A DNA stretch of 64,000 bases from Acetobacterium sp965140355. GTDB taxonomy: Bacteria > Bacillota > Clostridia > Eubacteriales > Eubacteriaceae. The notes beneath the pieces were generated by a model. That model was not told where the DNA came from. It saw only the letters and a program-made list of their open reading frames with translations, and did no database searches. The position numbers and the translations under genes were made by a program. This document shows, piece by piece, positions 8,307 through 16,449 of this stretch (positions within the stretch are counted from its first letter, which is position 1; each line of letters begins with the position of its first letter). Location: NCBI GenBank assembly GCA_965140355.1, contig OZ223194.1:1178001-1242000 (forward strand), given 5' to 3'.

Positions 8307-8906
8307 ATGTCCGATGTATCAATCACAAAAAAAGCGATAGCTAAAAGCTTTAAACATATTCTTAAAAACAAAAACTTTGAAAAAATTACAATTGCCGAGA
8401 TTACAGACCAATGTGGTTTAAATCGCCAGACTTTTTATTATCATTTCCAGGATAAATATGATCTGATTAACTGGATAGTTTATCAGGAAGCAATTACGGT
8501 GATCCAAAAAGATCTTACCATTGAAAATTGGGATACGAAGGTATTGGAACTATTAAGCACCATGAAAGAAGATGAACATTTTTATCAAACGACACTCAAC
8601 GAAATTAACGGAACTGAATTTCAAAATTATCTTTTTAAAGTAACAAAAGAAATTTTTGTCGAGATGATTGCAAGGCTGGCCAAGGATCATCGAATGAGTC
8701 CGGAAGTTGAAACAATGATGACGTTACAGAAAAAAACGTTTACGGCTGAATTTTTATCTTATGGCGTTGTCGGAATGATTATCGACTGGGCTCGAAGCGG
8801 GATGAAACAGTCACCAGAAGAAATTACCAGCAGTATCAAAGATATTATTAACGGAGCTCGGATGTTTGCTGTGTCACGCTATTTTCAGGGTTTAATTAAA
8901 GCATAA
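8307..8906 (+). CDS. TetR/AcrR-family regulator (DhaS-like C-terminal type)
   Basis: A 199-residue repressor-like protein. The N-terminal helix-turn-helix reads ITIAEITDQCGLNRQTFYYHF followed by the usual DKYDLINW. The C-terminal half has the pattern of the DhaS subgroup (FLSYGVVGMIIDWARSGM). It lies just downstream of the Pip gene with its own promoter, and likely represses that gene and perhaps itself. Start ATG 8307 has AGGGAG 9 bases upstream; another ATG at 8303 is out of frame. Confidence 0.87.
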   Translation: MSDVSITKKAIAKSFKHILKNKNFEKITIAEITDQCGLNRQTFYYHFQDKYDLINWIVYQEAITVIQKDLTIENWDTKVLELLSTMKEDEHFYQTTLNEINGTEFQNYLFKVTKEIFVEMIARLAKDHRMSPEVETMMTLQKKTFTAEFLSYGVVGMIIDWARSGMKQSPEEITSSIKDIINGARMFAVSRYFQGLIKA

Positions 8907-8959
8907 ACGATGATTGCGTTGAAATAAAAATTACAATCGAAATGCCGGAGGAAGCAAAA

Positions 8960-10318
8960 TTGAAAAAAAACGAAATAATTGAACTTGAAATAGAAGGATT
9001 TAATTTTCCCGGAAAATCGTGGGGAATGCATGGCGAAAAAAAAGTGGTAATGAAAAATGGTCTCCCAGGGCAGCGGGTATTGGTGAATATTGCTAAAAAA
9101 CGTAAGAAGTTTGAAGGACGGATACTGGAAGTACTAAAAAAAGCACCCAATGAAATTGACGCCGCTTGTGATGTTTTTGCTAAATGCGGGGGCTGTACCT
9201 ATCAGAACCTGCCTTATGATGAACAGCTTAAACTTAAAGAAAGCTATGTCTTAAATTTGTTAACACAGGCGGGGATTGCGGGTTTTGCTTATGAAGGGAT
9301 GGTTGCCAGCCCGGAAGTTTTTGGTTACCGGAACAAAATGGAATACTCTTTTGGGGATAATGAAAAAGATGGCCCCTTGATGTTGGGTCTCCATGAGCAG
9401 GGCAGCTTTTATAACATTGTCCAAACTGATCACTGCCAGATTACCGACACGGATTTTAATCAAATTCAAAAAGCGGTGCTGGCATATTTTGTTCAAACCG
9501 GCGATTGCTATTTTCATAAACGCAGTCATGAGGGGTTTTTAAGACATTTAGTGGTACGAAAAGGGAAATATACCGGAGATGTGCTGATTAATCTGGCAAC
9601 GACCACGCAGGGAACCCTGGATGAAGCGGCTTTTGTGAAAAAATTGCTGGAACTGGAGCTGGAAGGCCAGATTCGGGGGATTCTTCATACCCAAAACGAT
9701 GGGGTTGCTGATGTGGTCAAAGCTGAAATCGCCAAAACGTTGTATGGGGAAGATAAAATCGAAGATCAGATTTTAGGATTGACCTTTGAAATCACCAGCT
9801 TTTCCTTTTTTCAGACCAATACTTTGGGGGCGGAAAAACTTTATTCGGTCGTCCGGGATTTTGTCGGACAGGAACAAAACGAAGTCATTTATGATCTGTA
9901 TTGTGGCACTGGTACCATTGCCCAGGTGTTGGCCCCGGTTGCCAAAAAAGTGGTCGGGATTGAACTGGTGCCCGAAGCGGTGGAAGCGGCCAAAGTTAAT
10001 GCGGCAAAGAATGGCTTGGATAATTGTCAGTTTATCGCCGGTGACGTGATGGTGGAGGTGGCCAACCTGCATGACCAAGCGGATGTGATTATTTTAGATC
10101 CGCCTCGGGATGGTATCCACCCTAAGGCGATTTTTAAAATTTTGGATTTTAAACCCAAGGTATTTGTGTACGTTTCGTGTAAAGCGACATCGCTGGCGCG
10201 CGATCTGCCGTTTTTTGTGGCGGCGGGGTATGCGGTGGAGAAGGTACAGTGCGTGGATATGTTTCCGCATACCGGGCACGTGGAAGTTGTCACTTGCCTA
10301 GTCAGAAAAGAAGATTAA
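8960..10318 (+). CDS. rlmD: 23S rRNA (uracil-5-)-methyltransferase, RlmD/RumA family
   Basis: A SAM-dependent RNA m5U methylase. It has an N-terminal TRAM domain (about residues 1-60), a [4Fe-4S] cysteine set starting CDVFAKCGGC, the SAM site YDLYCGTGTIAQ, the motif DPPRDGIHPK, and the catalytic Cys in YVSCKATSLARDL. I prefer the TTG at 8960 as the start because GGAGG (8947-8951) lies 8 bases before it, whereas the in-frame ATG at 8942 has no ribosome site. Firmicutes often have two or three paralogues, so the exact target uridine is not certain. A terminator follows. Confidence 0.9.
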   Translation: MKKNEIIELEIEGFNFPGKSWGMHGEKKVVMKNGLPGQRVLVNIAKKRKKFEGRILEVLKKAPNEIDAACDVFAKCGGCTYQNLPYDEQLKLKESYVLNLLTQAGIAGFAYEGMVASPEVFGYRNKMEYSFGDNEKDGPLMLGLHEQGSFYNIVQTDHCQITDTDFNQIQKAVLAYFVQTGDCYFHKRSHEGFLRHLVVRKGKYTGDVLINLATTTQGTLDEAAFVKKLLELELEGQIRGILHTQNDGVADVVKAEIAKTLYGEDKIEDQILGLTFEITSFSFFQTNTLGAEKLYSVVRDFVGQEQNEVIYDLYCGTGTIAQVLAPVAKKVVGIELVPEAVEAAKVNAAKNGLDNCQFIAGDVMVEVANLHDQADVIILDPPRDGIHPKAIFKILDFKPKVFVYVSCKATSLARDLPFFVAAGYAVEKVQCVDMFPHTGHVEVVTCLVRKED

Positions 10319-10324
10319 AATAGC

Positions 10325-10355
10325 AAAAAGACCGGCGATTAAATCGGTCTTTTTT
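10325..10355 (+). terminator. Terminator after rlmD
   Basis: AAAAAGACCG and CGGTCTTTTT form a 10-bp stem with a T-tail. Confidence 0.9.
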
Positions 10356-10461
10356 ACTACAGTTAAATCAATCAAGTGAAAAACGAGGTTCATCACTGGC
10401 GGTATTGAAATTTAAATTCTTTAATTATCTCTCGGTTAAAAATTCTAATTAAATTAAGCTA

Positions 10462-10507
10462 AAAACCCACACTAGCCAACCTTTAGACGGTCAGGCTAGT
10501 GGGTTTT
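10462..10507. terminator. Bidirectional terminator at the 3' end of the PIN operon
   Basis: AAAACCCAC and TAGCC (with a 2-base bulge) pair with GGCTAGTGGGTTTT. A and T runs on both sides let it work in both directions. The left-pointing small gene ends inside it. Confidence 0.75.
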
Positions 10508-10686
10508 ATATTACTTGAATTTAAATCTCTATAAGTCTTTATAGCATACAACGTAACTGCTGAAAAACATACTCCAACTCCAATCAACGCAACTGCAGCT
10601 GGCCAATCATTCAACGAGAAGTTAAATTGTGAATTTTTTATAACCTCTGCAATATAGTTAGTAGTATTATTCATTTCGTTTTCCAT
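10483..10686 (-). CDS. Small single-helix membrane protein in the PIN operon
   Basis: A 67-residue protein that I do not recognise. It has a polar N-terminus, one hydrophobic helix at about residues 29-51 (WPAAVALIGVGVCFSAV) and a short basic then polar tail. The start is clear: AAGGAGG lies 5 bases before the ATG. It follows the PIN gene by 10 bases, so the two should be co-transcribed and may interact in the membrane. Holin-like toxin, antitoxin, or membrane adaptor for the PIN protein are all possible. Confidence 0.65.
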   Translation of the reverse strand: MENEMNNTTNYIAEVIKNSQFNFSLNDWPAAVALIGVGVCFSAVTLYAIKTYRDLNSSNIKPTSLTV

Positions 10687-10696
10687 AATAGCCTCC

Positions 10697-11383
10697 TTAA
10701 GCAATTGCTTTGATAAATTCAATAATATGTTTGTTATATTTTCCAATAGCAATACCAGTGGCCATTGACGCCACTGAAATACAAATTCCAGGAATCAAAT
10801 ATTGTTTTTTAGATTCATCTTTAACATGCACAATTTTCACATTTTCTTTAATCTTTGTCTCTTGAACAATTGGTTCATTATCTTTAAAAACACAGTCACA
10901 AGTCTTAAGCTTTCCGGCTCTTGATAAATAGCAAACAACAATCTGATGCCCATGACAAGACTCTTGATTATTTAAATTAAAGGCATCTTTGCTTAGTTTT
11001 TTATCATTCGTTATAAGTAATTGATGATATTGAACTTTTTTTCTTGTGAGTTCGGATAACAACTCGGCATCTGCGAATGTTTTTAACATTTCTTTAGGAT
11101 CAAAATATTCGCTTTCTATTTCAAAGATATCAGGACGCATACATAGGATATCTACTGCACGAAGTGCCTTTTCACGTTTATCTTGTTTTTTAGAATTAAT
11201 ATGTCTCATCAACTCAATCCATACAACCCTAGGCACCACTATTTTTTTACTAAATTCCAAGAGTAAACATTCAATTCTAGTAACTAATTGATATAATTCT
11301 TCATAATCCATAACCGCAGATGTATCAATAATAATAATCTCATTTTCTAAAAGTAATTTTTTCGTATAGTCTGCATTGTTCAT
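10697..11383 (-). CDS. PIN-domain protein with C-terminal membrane anchor
   Basis: A 228-residue protein. The N-terminal PIN RNase fold shows its acidic residues: D20 (IIIDTSAVMD), E57 (VVWIELM), D105 (FADAELLSEL) and D127 (LLITNDKKL). A linker with four Cys/His-rich positions (about 133-155) follows, and a hydrophobic helix at about 195-213 should anchor the protein so that the nuclease faces the cytosol. The start is ATG 11383 with AAAGGAG 8 bases upstream. A small membrane protein gene lies downstream and an HTH regulator is divergent. PIN nucleases are common toxins, but most are soluble; the anchored form and the partners suggest a defence or stress module. The activity is inferred from motifs only. 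Confidence 0.75.
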   Translation of the reverse strand: MNNADYTKKLLLENEIIIIDTSAVMDYEELYQLVTRIECLLLEFSKKIVVPRVVWIELMRHINSKKQDKREKALRAVDILCMRPDIFEIESEYFDPKEMLKTFADAELLSELTRKKVQYHQLLITNDKKLSKDAFNLNNQESCHGHQIVVCYLSRAGKLKTCDCVFKDNEPIVQETKIKENVKIVHVKDESKKQYLIPGICISVASMATGIAIGKYNKHIIEFIKAIA

Positions 11384-11452
11384 GGTGCGGACTCCTTTCA
11401 TAAATTATCACTTGTAATGTTTCTTTAATGTGATATCATAATAGCATAAAAA

Positions 11453-11492
11453 ATGTCCGCATAATAGTCGGAAAGTTAGTTATAATGTCCGC
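11453..11492. promoter_or_regulatory. Paired direct repeats in the divergent promoter region
   Basis: ATGTCCGC occurs at 11453-11460 and again at 11485-11492, 32 bases apart (three helical turns). The second copy overlaps a TATAAT (11481-11486) serving the HTH gene. This looks like an operator for the regulator at 11507-12283. Confidence 0.5.
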
Positions 11493-11506
11493 AAAAGGAG
11501 TGTTGT

Positions 11507-12283
11507 ATGCCTAAGAATACGATTTATAAAGAAATAATTGACAAAGAAATATTTAGAAAAGTACTTAAGGATAAGAAAAGTAGCATTAGAAAACTAGAAA
11601 AAGTTAAAGAAATAGAATGTACCGAGCGTACAATCAGGCGCTCTCTCAACGAGGGAAAAATGACTCCTAAATTTTTGGACCAGATAGCAAAATATTTGGA
11701 TATTGATCCGAGATTTTTATCTGGTCAACTTCACAGAGAACGAAAAGAAATGCTAGAAATGCTAGAAACTCTAGAAAACAAAACTCTAAGAAAAGTTTTT
11801 TTTTATAATCTTTATCCTGCTGAATACCCATATTTTCGAAAAGAGCAAGATGATTTGCTAAAGGAATCTATTGATGTATTTTTGAAAAAACTTTTTTCAC
11901 TCTTTGATATATCTTACTCACAATTCGAAAAAATGGATTTTGAACACCGATATGAAGTACAGCATGATCTTTTCGAGGCAATCATACCTGTCATTTCGAA
12001 ACACTTTGAGCAAGATGGCTATGGAAACAAGGATGGATTTAATCTTTATAAACTTACAAATGATCTTGAAAGTTATCATAAAGATTACTATATAAAAAAG
12101 TATGCAGATAAAGAACTCCGCGAAAAATTTTTAGCTAATCCGCCAAAAGGGTATACAAAGAATCAAATTCAATCTATGATTCCAGACGAGTTAATTGATT
12201 TGGATATGTTTAAAGACTATAAACCAAGCGAAGATGAACTAATGTTTGATGAAAAATATGAGGAATATGAAATATTAAACTAA
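11507..12283 (+). CDS. HTH-type regulator divergent from the PIN operon
   Basis: A 258-residue protein. Residues 15-70 look like a degenerate XRE-type helix-turn-helix (SIRKLEKVKEIECTERTIRR then LDQIAKYLDIDPRFLSG). The rest is an acidic, aromatic-rich helical domain that I do not recognise, ending in a very acidic tail. AAAGGAG precedes the ATG. Its position suggests that it controls the PIN operon and itself through the repeats at 11453-11492. It could also act as the antitoxin or sensor. Base composition here is clearly more AT-rich than the rlmD side, as in transferred DNA. Confidence 0.65.
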   Translation: MPKNTIYKEIIDKEIFRKVLKDKKSSIRKLEKVKEIECTERTIRRSLNEGKMTPKFLDQIAKYLDIDPRFLSGQLHRERKEMLEMLETLENKTLRKVFFYNLYPAEYPYFRKEQDDLLKESIDVFLKKLFSLFDISYSQFEKMDFEHRYEVQHDLFEAIIPVISKHFEQDGYGNKDGFNLYKLTNDLESYHKDYYIKKYADKELREKFLANPPKGYTKNQIQSMIPDELIDLDMFKDYKPSEDELMFDEKYEEYEILN

Positions 12284-12498
12284 GCAAAACGCGAGTATTG
12301 TTTTACATCGTGATACCAGTGAAGATGCTATGTAATAACGAACGTTGGTTCCAAAACTGTTGGGCGTGGCACCTATGACTGTCCAATGATTAATGAATAA
12401 AAAGAATAACCGTAGCGCAAAAGGATAATTACCGTTAGCCATTTGTTTCACAGTGGCGTATAATAAAAAGCATGTTATAACAACTGGAGGTATTACAA
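12284..12498. other. Intergenic region before hsdM
   Basis: No gene is visible in these 215 bases. TATAAT occurs near 12460, about 40 bases before the hsdM start, with only a weak -35 box. It may mark the boundary between the PIN module and the restriction system. Confidence 0.35.
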
Positions 12499-14046
12499 AT
12501 GTCAAGTGCTGCACAACGAGCAGAATTACAATCACAAATCTGGAAAATAGCTAATGAAGTCCGGGGATCAGTAGACGGATGGGATTTTAAACAATACGTT
12601 TTAGGGACGCTTTTTTATCGTTTTATTAGTGAGAACTTTTCGAGTTATATCGAAGGTGGTGATGAAAGTATCAACTATGCAGAACTACCGGATGACATTA
12701 TTACCAAAGATATTAAAGAAGATGCCATTAAAACTAAAGGCTATTTCATCTATCCAAGTCAGTTGTTTGCTAATATTGCCAAAACAGCCAATACCAATGA
12801 AAGTTTGAATACAGATTTAGCAGCGATTTATTCGGCCATTGAAAGTTCAGCAAATGGGTATCCATCTGAAATGGATATTAAAGGATTATTCGCTGATTTC
12901 GACACGACCAGCAATCGCTTAGGTAATACCGTCAAGGATAAAAACAGTCGATTAGCGGCGGTCATTAAAGGCGTTGCTGGGCTTAATTTTGGAGACTTTG
13001 AAGATAATCACATTGACCTTTTTGGTGATGCCTATGAGTTTTTAATCTCTAATTATGCGGCCAATGCCGGAAAATCCGGAGGAGAATTTTTCACGCCCCA
13101 GAGTGTCTCTAAACTTATTGCGCAATTAGCCATCCACAAGCAAACAACCATTAATAAAATTTATGACCCTGCCGCCGGTTCCGGTTCACTGTTATTACAA
13201 GCAAAAAAACAGTTTGATGCTCATATTATTGAAGATGGTTTTTATGGACAGGAGATCAACCATACAACTTATAACCTTGCCCGGATGAATATGTTTTTAC
13301 ACAATATAAACTACGATAAGTTTAATATGGCTTTAGGAAATACGCTTTTAGACCCTCACTTTGGTGATGAAAAACCTTTTGATGCCATTGTATCGAATCC
13401 ACCTTATTCAGTAAATTGGATTGGCAGCGATGACCCAACCCTGATTAATGATGAGCGGTTTGCCCCCGCTGGTGTATTAGCGCCAAAATCTAAAGCCGAT
13501 TTTGCCTTTGTGCTTCATGCCCTCAGTTATCTTTCCAGTAAAGGACGTGCGGCGATCGTTTGTTTCCCAGGTATTTTTTACCGAGGTGGTGCCGAACAAA
13601 AAATCAGAAAGTATCTGATTGATAATAACTTTGTTGAAACGGTTATTTCATTGGCACCCAACCTTTTTTATGGTACTTCAATAGCGGTTAATATTCTGGT
13701 TCTCTCTAAGCATAAGAGCGATAATAATACGCAGTTTATTGATGCAAGTGGTGAAGATTTTTATAAAAAACAAACCAATACTAACATCCTTACCGATCAA
13801 CACATTGAGCAGATTATGAAAATGTTTGACAGTAAAGAAGATGTTGACCATATTGCAAAATCCATTGATTATGAAGAAATCGTTGAAAAAGATTATAACC
13901 TCTCGGTAAGTTCTTATGTGGACGCAAAAGACACCAGGGAGGTCATTGATATCAATGACCTGAATGCAGAAATAAAAACGACTGTCGCCAAGATAGATAG
14001 GCTTCGGGCTGAGATTGATAAGATTATTGAGGAAATTGAATCATGA
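12499..14046 (+). CDS. hsdM: Type I restriction-modification system, methyltransferase subunit
   Basis: A 515-residue N6-adenine methylase subunit. The N-terminal HsdM bundle (about residues 8-150) begins QIWKIANEVRGSVDGWDFKQ. The SAM-binding motif DPAAGSGSLLL lies near residue 223 and the catalytic motif SNPPYSVNW near residue 300. With two HsdM and one HsdS it would methylate the host target. TGGAGG lies before the ATG. The stop overlaps hsdS by 4 bases (translational coupling). The protein is closest in character to the EcoR124/EcoprrI (IC) group. Confidence 0.95.
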   Translation: MSSAAQRAELQSQIWKIANEVRGSVDGWDFKQYVLGTLFYRFISENFSSYIEGGDESINYAELPDDIITKDIKEDAIKTKGYFIYPSQLFANIAKTANTNESLNTDLAAIYSAIESSANGYPSEMDIKGLFADFDTTSNRLGNTVKDKNSRLAAVIKGVAGLNFGDFEDNHIDLFGDAYEFLISNYAANAGKSGGEFFTPQSVSKLIAQLAIHKQTTINKIYDPAAGSGSLLLQAKKQFDAHIIEDGFYGQEINHTTYNLARMNMFLHNINYDKFNMALGNTLLDPHFGDEKPFDAIVSNPPYSVNWIGSDDPTLINDERFAPAGVLAPKSKADFAFVLHALSYLSSKGRAAIVCFPGIFYRGGAEQKIRKYLIDNNFVETVISLAPNLFYGTSIAVNILVLSKHKSDNNTQFIDASGEDFYKKQTNTNILTDQHIEQIMKMFDSKEDVDHIAKSIDYEEIVEKDYNLSVSSYVDAKDTREVIDINDLNAEIKTTVAKIDRLRAEIDKIIEEIES

Positions 14047-15221
14047 TACAGCAGAGTTTTATGGAGAAGTTGCTTGATGGGGTTGAGGTTGAATGGACAA
14101 TACTTGGTGATGAAAAATTTATTGAAATTACTAATTCTAATAGAAAACCAGTAAAAGCGACTTTGCGTATATCTGGAAAAGTACCATACTATGGGGCTAA
14201 TAATATTCAGGATTATGTTGAAGGCTATACACACAATGGAGTATTTATTCTTATAGCAGAGGATGGTTCTGCAAGTCTTGAAAATTACTCTATTCAGTGG
14301 GCTGCTGGAAAATTTTGGGCTAATAATCATGTCCATGTGTTACGCGGCATAGGTGAATTAGATAGCCGATTTTTATACCATTACTTAAAAACTATAAAGT
14401 TTATTCCGTTTTTATCAGGTGGTGGAAGAGCTAAATTAACAAAATCAAAGATTGTTGAAATCCCCATCCCCATCCCACCCATTAATATCCAAGCCGAAAT
14501 CGTCCGTATTTTGGACACCTTCACCGAGCTTACAGCCGAGCTTACAGCCGAGCTTACAGCTCGTCAAAAGCAATATACCTATTACCGTGATCAGTTGTTG
14601 ACTTTTGAAGAGAGTGAAGTTGAATGGAAGTCGTTGGGGAAAATTGGTGAGGTTCGCATGTGCAAGAGAATCTTAAAAGAACAAACTTCAGATACAGGTG
14701 ATATACCATTTTATAAAATTGGCACATTCGGCAAAGAACCGAACGCTTATATTTCACGTAAACTCTTCAATGAATACAGATCCAAATACAGCTATCCAAA
14801 AATCGGGGAAGTGTTACTTTCTGCAAGTGGGACAATCGGAAGAGCAGTTATTTTTAATGGTCAAGATGCTTATTTTCAGGATAGTAATATCGTTTGGATT
14901 GAAAATGATGAAACCCAAGCATTAAATAAATATCTGTTTTACTTTTATAAAATTGCAAAGTGGGATATTGCTGAAGGCGGGACAATTAAACGACTTTACA
15001 ATGACAATTTGAAGAAAACAAAAATCCCCATTCCTTATCCAGACAACCTAGCTAAATCACTTGCTGAGCAAGCTCGCATCGTCTCTATCCTCGACAAATT
15101 CGACGTCTTAACATCCTCAATTACCGAGGGTTTACCTCGTGAAATAGAGCTGCGTCAAAAGCAATACGAATATTATCGTAATATGCTTCTTAGCTTTCCA
15201 AAAGAGGAGGTAGAGATATAA
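14043..15221 (+). CDS. hsdS: Type I restriction-modification system, specificity subunit
   Basis: A 392-residue subunit that chooses the DNA target. Two target-recognition domains (about residues 15-150 and 200-355) alternate with conserved helical regions, each ending in a similar coiled segment (RQKQYTYYRDQLL near 173 and RQKQYEYYRNMLL near 376). The central region contains TAEL repeats, a hallmark of the EcoR124 family, where repeat number sets the spacing between the two half-sites. The gene overlaps hsdM by 4 bases and is followed 1 base later by the PrrC-like gene. Confidence 0.95.
   Translation: MIQQSFMEKLLDGVEVEWTILGDEKFIEITNSNRKPVKATLRISGKVPYYGANNIQDYVEGYTHNGVFILIAEDGSASLENYSIQWAAGKFWANNHVHVLRGIGELDSRFLYHYLKTIKFIPFLSGGGRAKLTKSKIVEIPIPIPPINIQAEIVRILDTFTELTAELTAELTARQKQYTYYRDQLLTFEESEVEWKSLGKIGEVRMCKRILKEQTSDTGDIPFYKIGTFGKEPNAYISRKLFNEYRSKYSYPKIGEVLLSASGTIGRAVIFNGQDAYFQDSNIVWIENDETQALNKYLFYFYKIAKWDIAEGGTIKRLYNDNLKKTKIPIPYPDNLAKSLAEQARIVSILDKFDVLTSSITEGLPREIELRQKQYEYYRNMLLSFPKEEVEI
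14523..14555 (+). repeat. 12-bp tandem repeat coding for TAEL in hsdS
   Basis: ACAGCCGAGCTT occurs at 14532-14543 and 14544-14555, preceded by a partial unit ACCGAGCTT. In EcoR124I/II gain or loss of one such unit changes the length of the non-specific DNA spacer recognised. Confidence 0.85.
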
Positions 15222-15222
15222 T

Positions 15223-16428
15223 ATGGGTGTTTCATTAACTGATATTGCACAGGAGTTAAAAGATGCGGGTAAAAGAGTTCAATTAATTTATGCTTTTAAT
15301 GGTACAGGAAAAACTCGCTTGTCTAGGGAGTTTAGCTTGTTGATAGATTCAAGGTCAGACAGTGTTATAGATACAGAGGAAACAGTACTGTTTAGCAGAA
15401 AAATCCTTTATTATAATGCTTTTACTGAAGATTTATTCTATTGGGATAATGATTTAGAGTTTGATGCTGAACCAAAACTTAAAATCCATCCTAACTCATT
15501 TACAAGATGGATTTTTGAAGAGCAAGGGCAGGACAGAAATATTATTTCAAATTTTCAATATTATACCGATGAAAAATTAACGCCACATTTTAATGAAGAA
15601 TATATTGTTAAAGATACGGTTGGCGTAAATATATTAGTAGGAGCTTTTACAGAAGTAAACTTCTCATATGAGCGTGGTAATGATGAACACTCAGATAATA
15701 TTAAAATTTCAAAAGGAGAAGAAAGTAACTTTGTATGGTGTGTTTTCTATTCTCTACTTGATCAAGTTATTGGTGTTTTAAATGTAGCTGAACCAAGTGA
15801 CAGAGAAACAAATCAGTTTGACCAGTTGGAATATGTATTTATAGATGACCCTGTAAGTTCATTAGATGATAACCACTTGATTGAGTTAGCAGTAGATTTA
15901 GCACAATTAATAAAATCAAGTGAATCAGAACACCTTAAATTTATAATAACTACGCATAATCCTCTTTTTTACAATGTGTTACATAATGAATTAAACAATT
16001 CTGATAAAAGTACAGGTTACAACAACAATAAACATTTTAAAAAGCATAGGCTAGAAAAGAAAGAAGAGGGAACATATGAACTAATAAGTCAGCCTAATGA
16101 TTCACCGTTTTCCTATCATCTATTCCTGAAAAATGAAATTGAGAAAGCTATTGAAACTGATCAAATATATAAATATCATTTTAGCTTTCTTCGAAATATT
16201 TTGGAGAAAACCTCCACTTTTTTAGGTTATTCTGGTTGGGGAGATTTGTTAATACCTGTTAAAGGTGAGCGGCATTCTTATGAAAAAAGGATTCTAAACT
16301 TGGCCAGTCATTCAAAACATTCAGCTGAAGAAATTATTGTGCTCGAAGAAGATGATAAAAGAGTTTTAAAACATCTTGTTGAAGAAATTAGTAAATTATA
16401 TAGGTTTAAACAAGATAAAAGAGAATAA
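15223..16428 (+). CDS. PrrC-like anticodon nuclease candidate (AAA/ABC-type ATPase)
   Basis: A 401-residue ATPase placed between hsdS and hsdR, exactly where E. coli EcoprrI carries prrC (396 residues). Seen here are Walker A AFNGTGKT (residues 24-31), the segment YYNAFTEDLFYWDND (63-77), an ABC-like signature ISKGEESN (162-169), Walker B VFIDDPVSSLDD (205-216) and the H-loop TTHNPLF (H245). The C-terminal domain holds R324-x3-E328 (FLRNILE) with H363/H366, matching the PrrC triad Arg320, Glu324, His356 in kind, order and rough spacing. PrrC cuts tRNA-Lys when phage disables the restriction enzyme. The assignment is by motif and position only. A plain AAA_13 ATPase is the alternative. Confidence 0.65.
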   Translation: MGVSLTDIAQELKDAGKRVQLIYAFNGTGKTRLSREFSLLIDSRSDSVIDTEETVLFSRKILYYNAFTEDLFYWDNDLEFDAEPKLKIHPNSFTRWIFEEQGQDRNIISNFQYYTDEKLTPHFNEEYIVKDTVGVNILVGAFTEVNFSYERGNDEHSDNIKISKGEESNFVWCVFYSLLDQVIGVLNVAEPSDRETNQFDQLEYVFIDDPVSSLDDNHLIELAVDLAQLIKSSESEHLKFIITTHNPLFYNVLHNELNNSDKSTGYNNNKHFKKHRLEKKEEGTYELISQPNDSPFSYHLFLKNEIEKAIETDQIYKYHFSFLRNILEKTSTFLGYSGWGDLLIPVKGERHSYEKRILNLASHSKHSAEEIIVLEEDDKRVLKHLVEEISKLYRFKQDKRE

Positions 16429-16449
16429 ATTTTATTTAGGGGGAAATTA

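Noticed and set aside
9773..10301. Several open frames of about 60-100 codons overlapping rlmD on both strands
   Set aside because: All are shadows of the strongly coding, GC-richer rlmD 3' end; none has a ribosome site.
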